Assembly (NCBI GenBank): GCA_013399305.1
Contig: VXAI01000004.1
Location: 62,001 to 126,000 of the forward strand
DNA from: Rostratula benghalensis
Taxonomy: Eukaryota; Chordata; Aves; Charadriiformes; Rostratulidae
Reading direction: 5' to 3'
Length of the DNA: 64,000 nt
Within the stretch, counting starts at the first letter, position 1; every line of letters begins with the position of its first letter. Of the stretch, positions 58,017 through 64,000 are shown in pieces. The notes below the pieces were generated by a model. The model was given only the letters and a program-made list of their open reading frames with translations, was not told the origin of the DNA and did not search any database. The position numbers were made by a program, and so were the translations under genes.

Positions 58017-61000
58017 CTGAATTCATTACACAGAGCATTGCAGAGTCTGGGGTTTAAATTCTACATGTACACATAAGGATTAGGGATCTTTCTTTTCACT
58101 ATTGAGCAACACACTGCAATGGACTGTAAGAAAAATACCAAGCACTTTTTCCTCATCTGCTATAACTGCTGTTTTATGACAAACAAAGAAATGAGCATTG
58201 TATCACTATTTAGACAGCTAGCTAAGATAGTGAGGGAGTAATCTCCATGCTTATAAGGAGGGTTTGACCTCAATTAATGAATTATACTTTAAGCCATTAG
58301 AGAACACATCTCCTACTGTGAATTATCAAACTAATGAGGTGCAAAAGTGACAAAATCTTAATTATCCAAGGAGCTGTGACAATTTTAATGAGGCAAATTG
58401 AACACAAAGAATGATGCAGTATCACATTTCTTTCCTTTTCCTTTTGGGAATTACCTTTTTGGGGATTTGGCATCAGAAGAATGATTGTGAAGAAATTTAG
58501 ACTGTTGGGTCATATTCTCTAATCACAGTGGGCATTTGCAGGAAGTTAAATTCAGAGTAAGAGAACATAAAAGCTGTTCATTAGGAAAATGCCTACTCTG
58601 GCCTTCACATGGGACTTTAAGAGGAATGAGCACAGAAACTACCACGTATATAAAATGCCACTACAGAACACCATGCAGGCCTGCCTGCTGTGGAAAGAGT
58701 CCTTTGGAAATGCCTGACTGTCTTGCTCATTCCACTGAGTGCAGAGAAGCCAAAGTTGGTGGAAATCCCCAGTATCTTGGTTTGAGAACAATGGCAAACC
58801 CACTTGTGGGACTGTTTCACTCAAGGGTTTGTGTGTACTTGGTGGGTGATGCTGAAGACTGGAGAAGTTCAATGTGTACTTCAAGGGTATTTAGGGTGAG
58901 AATACTCAGTTCTCGGCTGTATAATATTAATTGCTACATAATACTAACAGTGCTCAAGAAGTGTTTTTCAGAATAACGCAGTGGTGATGAAACTGGAGCT
59001 AGTTTCATCAAGATATCTTTATCTTCAGGGAAGGGAGAGAGGGATTAAAGAGAGTTGTCCAGCCCAGCCCAAACTATGACATCCCCAGGTTCTACAGCTG
59101 CGTGGAAGGACTTGGGTCACCTGACCAAATGGTAGGAATTTATAATTGACCTCTTGATTTTCCCTGGTTCCTGTTGAGTTTAGCCAGCCTCTTTGAAGGG
59201 GGCATTGAATGCGGGGAAGACTCATGGTGGAGGCTGAATATCAAAATGATGAAAAATTGCTTCTCAGCAAGCTGGGCTAAGTCCTTCTCCTACTTAGAAA
59301 TTGTCAGGAAAACCTGTTCTGCCATAGAAATTTATTTATTTGGCAAAACTAAAAGGTTCTTGTGTGAGAATATGCCAGTTTTGGTGAAAGGAGGTTTTTT
59401 TCAGGTTCAGCAATGGAAAATGGAGACCAAATGAAGAAGACCCAGCTCCAACAGTGATGGTTTAGAGCTGGCTGATGGAACATGCAGGGCTGGATCCCTG
59501 CTCCAGCCCTTTCAGCCTTGTTCCAACAGTGACATGCATCTCTCTCCACTCCTTGTGACTCAGGGCTATCCAAGCTTCACCCAAGGTTTCTTCTTTGTTT
59601 TGTGATTATTTCATGCCAGCCTTATGATAATCAAAGACTTCTATTTCTTTTCTATCTTTAGGGCTGTTAGCATCACATTTTGTTGAACTGATGTCTCAAA
59701 GTTGGAAAGAACAAACACCAAAACAAGAAAGGATGCTGGATTTCTTGATGTATTCAGACAAGAAAGAAGTGGTTTTCAGACAGAATCTGTGCTACATAAT
59801 AAATAAAATAATATTTCACCATAGGATTATATCAAGGCAAAGAGCTTTTGTAATTACTAAACCAGAAATATTTTTATGTATTCCCCAGGAAAAGAAAATA
59901 CCTCCACATTTCATTCCTTTATCAGAAAAATGAAGAAATTTGTAACATAGTCTTGTCCGCTCTGAAGCTTTAGCAAGGGTTTTGTTTGTGCATTTCCTTT
60001 AATACAATTTTTAAAACCTGCATGTAGGTTATACAAAGACCTTATAGAGCTGAAGTTATTTGATCAAACAAAGTAATTATCACATGCAAACCGAGGGAAA
60101 ATTCTATTGCTGACTCTGATAGTGGATTTCAGTCCCACCTTTTTTGTTAAAGGTTCTAGAAGTCCATAGAACAAATGGGCTGATAAATGACAGGTGTTTA
60201 GATAAGTACTCCTCTATTAGAATAAAAGCTTTGCCAAAGAACCCAGTTGGAAAGAAAATATGTCCTAAAACTCAGCAAAACCTAGAACCTAAATACATTT
60301 TGTCTGAGGAAAGAGATTTAATTCCTTGCTTGATTTTGGTTTTGTTTAAATCTTCTGGATTGCTTTCACTATAAAAATGCCTATTGTAACTTAACAGGCA
60401 AAATCCTGAAGTTGGGAAACTGTCAATTAATAAAAATAAAGAGAGGAATAAAATAAAAAGTCCAATTCTTTCAATTTAACGCAATCTAAAGGTCTTTTCT
60501 AAGCCTTCTGGAAAAAAAAATAAAAGGGTACGGTGCTAAATCCTTTTTGCAATTTCACAGTGAAAAGAAACCTGCACATCAAAGACAAAGATCATCTCTA
60601 ATTTCCACAGATAACTTTCCCAAGTCTGATTATTCCTGCTAAGACAACTCGTTACTTCTTTTGATCCTATAGAAGCAGAAGAGAGAAATCTTAAGACACA
60701 TCCTTCTTTATCAAGAAAGAATTGAAATGTAATTTTCTTGATCTATTCCCAGCAGATGGGGATTCAAAACTGAAATTCTCAGAGGAACACATTATCTTAG
60801 AGAGTAACATCCTCTTGCATCAGAATTCAAAAAAGAAAAAAAATCAGAAAAAAAATTTCAGAATTTCACTGTATTGTATGTTGCATAGCCAGCAAAAAGG
60901 TGTCCGGCACAGTGAGCCAACAGCTTTTTCTTATTTATCCAGCTTGTTGGGTAAAAGACCAGAAAGCCAACCAGCTCAGGGGACAGCTGAACCAGACCAC

Positions 61001-61746
61001 ATACATAGCTGTTCCCGGGCCACTCATTCAGGTGGTCAGCAGGGTGCAGGAGCTGATGCATGGGCCATGCTGGTGCCTTCTGCCTCCATAGCAGCCCATC
61101 TGGATGGGAACAGTCAGGCAAAGGAGCACCAAAATTTCTCCAGAGAGGTGGAGGGGGAAAGAAACTCCAGAAAACCATGAAGGGCTGAAAACATTAGAGG
61201 CAGGGGACAAGGCCAGTAGACCCATCTTCCTGACTGCTTTTATTTGAAGGTTTGGACAGTGTCAATAAATTCTCTTGAAGCACTTTGGTTTTGTCAGATT
61301 GGTATTTTTCAGTAAGCATTGCTGAGGTAAGGAAAATGTGCAGGCTGAGCAAGCATGGACTGCGGTGTTCTTTTAATGTTTTAAACAGTTTGGCACAGAG
61401 CATTTTCCAACAGTGCTGCCTTAACGGTGAGTCTCTGAATGAAAAGAAATGCTCCTCATCATATTAATGTGACCTCACATTGTGACATCTATGACACAGT
61501 GAGGACCAGGAAAGGTGCACATATACTACCATCCCATTTGAGCATAAGTCAAGACAGATGCTCTGCTTACATGCAATTTGAGTTTCATATTGGCAGGAAC
61601 ATCAGTTCTTAACTTCAATGGAGAGGTATGAGGAAGGAAAAGGAAGGCAGAGATGCCTATCAAGTAGTTTCCTCTTGATTTTTTTGCAGCCTTGCAAGTA
61701 ACTTAAGACAAGTAACTTACCCTTGTTCTGGGGATGACTGCTGGTG
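58017..61746. other. unique sequence, no gene seen
   Basis: No exon recognised. ORFs of 146 codons (58536-58976) and 152 codons (60722-61180) are long for this DNA but show no domain, signal peptide or splice support. The second runs through a GC-richer block (about 60890-61180) and starts in a lysine-rich poly(A)-like stretch, so it is probably chance. Confidence 0.5.
58260..58420. promoter_or_regulatory. candidate conserved non-coding enhancer
   Basis: Unusually dense in TAAT/ATTA cores (CTCAATTAATGAATTATAC, GTGAATTATCAAACTAATGA, CTTAATTATCC, TTTTAATGAGGCAAATTG). This is typical of homeodomain-bound enhancers. Inference only. Confidence 0.25.
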
Positions 61747-61860
61747 CACAGAATATCAAGGATTGCAACAGACCTTGAAAGATCATCCAGTCCAATCCCC
61801 CCTGCCGGAGCACAAACACCTAGATCAGGTCACACAGAAACATGCCCTCCTGAAGTCTTC
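61747..61860 (-). mobile_element. CR1 LINE 3' end remnant, reversed
   Basis: CACAGAATATCAAGGATTGC, AGACCTTGAAAGATCATCCA, GTCCAATCCCCCCTGCCGGA, then CACCTAGATCAGGTCACACA match a reversed CR1 3' UTR. The sequence diverges after about 61860. The 72-codon plus-strand ORF at 61744-61962 is antisense to it. Confidence 0.85.
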
Positions 61861-62381
61861 CAGCTTTGGACAGGAACAAAACATCTCTGTGATGCATCTC
61901 CAATCAGTCCTGTAGCAGGGCATTCCTATCAAGCCACAGAAAGAGGCAGAAAAGGACTATAGATCTCCTTGTGATGTCATCATTTATTTTTCCCTAGAAT
62001 AGAGTCTTTACAATTAGATCCAAGCTGGACATGTCAATTCAAGTGCAATTACTTATCAGGTTTACTGTTAGGATCAGTAATTTAGGAAGCTGAGGATGGA
62101 CACAGGACACATTTTAGGAATCCTGTAAAGTGAAAGACAAGGATCAGCATACATTTTCCTACAGTAGATAAAAGCAAATCCATATCTAAGAATACCCATG
62201 TAATGCCATAGGTTATAAGAGAAAATATGCAGCCCTTTCATTAATAAGTGAAAAGGATTATTAAATTTGTATACTAATCAAGACAAATACATTGATGTGA
62301 AGTTACTTTTTATATGCTAGAAACATAATATCAGATCATAATTATCCAGGGGCACCTCACAGTTCATCTGCCTTTGCAGCA

Positions 62382-62382
<1 letters not shown>

Positions 62383-62417
<35 letters not shown>
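62383..62417. repeat. poly(A) run, 35 bases
   Basis: The longest homopolymer in the window, uninterrupted and preceded by TTTGCAGCAC. No spliced-gene-like body is recognisable upstream. Runs of this length are likely to vary in length between individuals. Confidence 0.95.
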
Positions 62418-62420
<3 letters not shown>

Positions 62421-62739
62421 GCCTTTGAGTTTATGTAAATATACACAGTGGCCTATGAAAAGATTTAGAAGAAAATTTAATCTAACCCCAGCATAAGGTC
62501 ACTACTTCCGTGGGTGCTGATTACCCTATTTTGAAAAGCATTTCTGTGTTCTGGAGACGAAAAGTGCTATGTGAATAATATTATTTTATGGTGATGGTTT
62601 CTATTTTGTAGTACCAGCCAGTCTTATTTTGTTTTTCTTCATGTAATCATATGTTTTCTCTGTATGAACCACAAAGTATCTGCAGATCCTAACTTTGGCA
62701 GGTCAGGGGTTTGACACAGACTGCTTCTGTGGGAGGTTT

Positions 62740-62960
62740 TTCTCTATTTGCATATGTTGGTATTGGCCTTTTCCTGCAGCCAAAGCGAGTGAGTCCAATT
62801 AAGGAGCCCTGCTGAGATCAATAAACACTGGAAATGTTGCAAGAATTTGGAGAATGAGATATGAGGCTTTCCAGCATGGAGCTTGTTTGAAATAAAAGAT
62901 AATGGAGTTGCTGAAAAGCCTATTTCTAAAAAAGAAAAGTCTGCTTATTAAAAAATACAG
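62740..62960. promoter_or_regulatory. candidate conserved non-coding enhancer
   Basis: It contains an octamer ATTTGCAT (62746-62753, POU type), a TATTGGCC CCAAT-type element, TCCAATTAAGG (homeodomain) and CAATAAACAC (forkhead, about 62820) within about 100 bp. Such grouping is typical of vertebrate regulatory elements. Confidence 0.3.
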
Positions 62961-64000
62961 TGACTTCGGACTTTTTTTCTGTTGTCATTTGAAAGAAATC
63001 ACTACTTATGGCTGATGAAAGACTTTTTCAGTGCTCTGTATATTTTTAATAAATCAGGAACTAAATAACAGGAACATATTAAAATAATTTTGACACTAGC
63101 TTTTAGAAGGCCATTTAAGTGTATTACCATATCCTCCAGTGGAAAAAAAAAATATTTCTAGCAAGCATCTAACCCTTGTTGTTATTTTGTATTAAATATT
63201 CATTATAGCTAGTAGAATGAATGGCATATTATAAAGGGACCAAATTACTCAGCCATTGTGAGGATCAGCCTTGTGGTATAAAAGAAAAAAAGAAGGATAA
63301 GATTTTTTCCTGTTCAAAAAACTAAGCTCATGCATATAATCCATTTTATCTTATGAGGAGACAATAAGTTGTACAGCTATAGGAACCATATTTTCATTGT
63401 ATTTTCAGGATAGAGACTGCCTGCAGAAAAAGTCACATCAGACTAATGGATTTGTTGGAACTCTATCTGCATCATCTGAACTCTATCTACTTTTGGGCTT
63501 ATGGAGGGGTATTTAAATTAATCACCAGACCTTTAGGTGGACTTTACACCCAAGCTGCAAAGTTAGCAAGCCTTTGACAGGCTGTGAAGAGGAAAAGATA
63601 TGGCTGTCATTACTGCAAACAGACACATTTTTTTAGATATTTAAAGATACAAGGCACAGAAATCCAAAGTAGAATAATTTCAAGCAGCACAGAACTCCTC
63701 TCAGGCCTCTCAGAAAGGATCAATTAATCATGCACAAAATCATACAGAATAAACCTTGTTCAGCTTTAAAATTAATTCTAATGTTTTGCCCCTCTGCATC
63801 TACCTACCTGTGCATACATCTCTTCAAAGTGCTTCTCCCAGGTGGCTGTGTATCACCTCTGGTAAAGACACCAATAAATCTCAGAGATGATAGTTAGGAA
63901 TCTCCCTGATGTCACTGTGAGTGATTCACTCTCCAGCAAGGACTGGTAGCCAACTAGCTGTCAAGCTGCTGCTGATTGCTTTAACACAATGGAATAGGAA

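Larger units (their letters stand above)
61861..64000. other. unique sequence, no gene seen
   Basis: No exon or further mobile element recognised. It contains the 35-base poly(A) run, the motif-dense interval at 62740-62960, and an 11-bp direct repeat GAACTCTATCT at 63458 and 63478. Confidence 0.55.

Noticed and set aside
58536..58976. 146-codon plus-strand ORF
   Set aside because: Opposing ORFs on the other strand, no domain or signal peptide, and length within chance expectation for 64 kb.
1..64000. CRISPR arrays, tRNA or rRNA genes, known microRNA hairpins
   Set aside because: Scanning by eye found no regularly spaced repeats, no tRNA cloverleaf boxes, and no microRNA mature sequence that I recognise. 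A tRNAscan-SE or Infernal run would be needed to exclude diverged cases.

Overview
This window looks like gene-poor nuclear DNA from a bird. The organism call rests on the repeats. There are five clear blocks of CR1 LINE sequence, several ending in the 8-bp ATTCTGTG/ATTCTATG-type tail typical of avian and reptilian CR1. There is also a diverged solo LTR whose first bases (TGTCCTGGTTTCAGCTGGGA) match an endogenous retrovirus LTR family that I recall as abundant in Neoaves. Two ancient MIR-like SINE remnants are also present. The sequence is AT-rich (by eye about 60% A+T) and has no CpG island. I saw no bacterial-style operons, no tRNA or rRNA gene, no CRISPR array, and no open reading frame that I recognise as a host protein. 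All of the longest ORFs are either antisense or broken CR1 reading frames, or ORFs of a length expected by chance.

Layout. 1-723 is unique AT-rich sequence. 724-1113 is a reversed CR1 3' end, and 3245-3363 is a forward CR1 3' end. 3.4-31 kb is mostly unique sequence with simple repeats. Notable items there are a double hairpin at 8.03 kb, a palindrome with a nearby direct repeat at 11.39 kb, an RFX X-box-like inverted repeat at 20.54 kb and a C-rich block at 26.0 kb. A MIR-like SINE lies at about 30.99-31.13 kb and another, reversed, at about 45.13-45.24 kb. 35.9-37.8 kb is the largest element, a 5'-truncated reversed CR1 that still shows its reverse transcriptase, linker and C-terminal regions but has frameshifts and lost both catalytic aspartate motifs. 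52.03-52.47 kb is the solo LTR with TATA-like and polyadenylation motifs. 56.6-58.0 kb is a composite of three CR1 pieces, and 61.75-61.86 kb is a last short CR1 remnant. Several unique intervals (31.64-31.77, 44.44-44.68, 58.26-58.42 and 62.74-62.96 kb) are dense in homeodomain, POU or forkhead-type motifs and are the best candidates for conserved non-coding enhancers.

Host genes. No exon could be assigned to a known gene. I list a handful of exon-like segments, with an acceptor with a pyrimidine tract, an open frame and a good donor, on both strands. Seven of them on the minus strand can be joined in one compatible reading frame, but short segments like these arise often by chance and I give them low confidence. 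The window is best read as intergenic or deep intronic DNA. I did not find a convincing new biological system. The X-box-like palindrome sitting just upstream of an ATG and a splice donor, and the minus-strand exon chain, are the two leads most worth testing.
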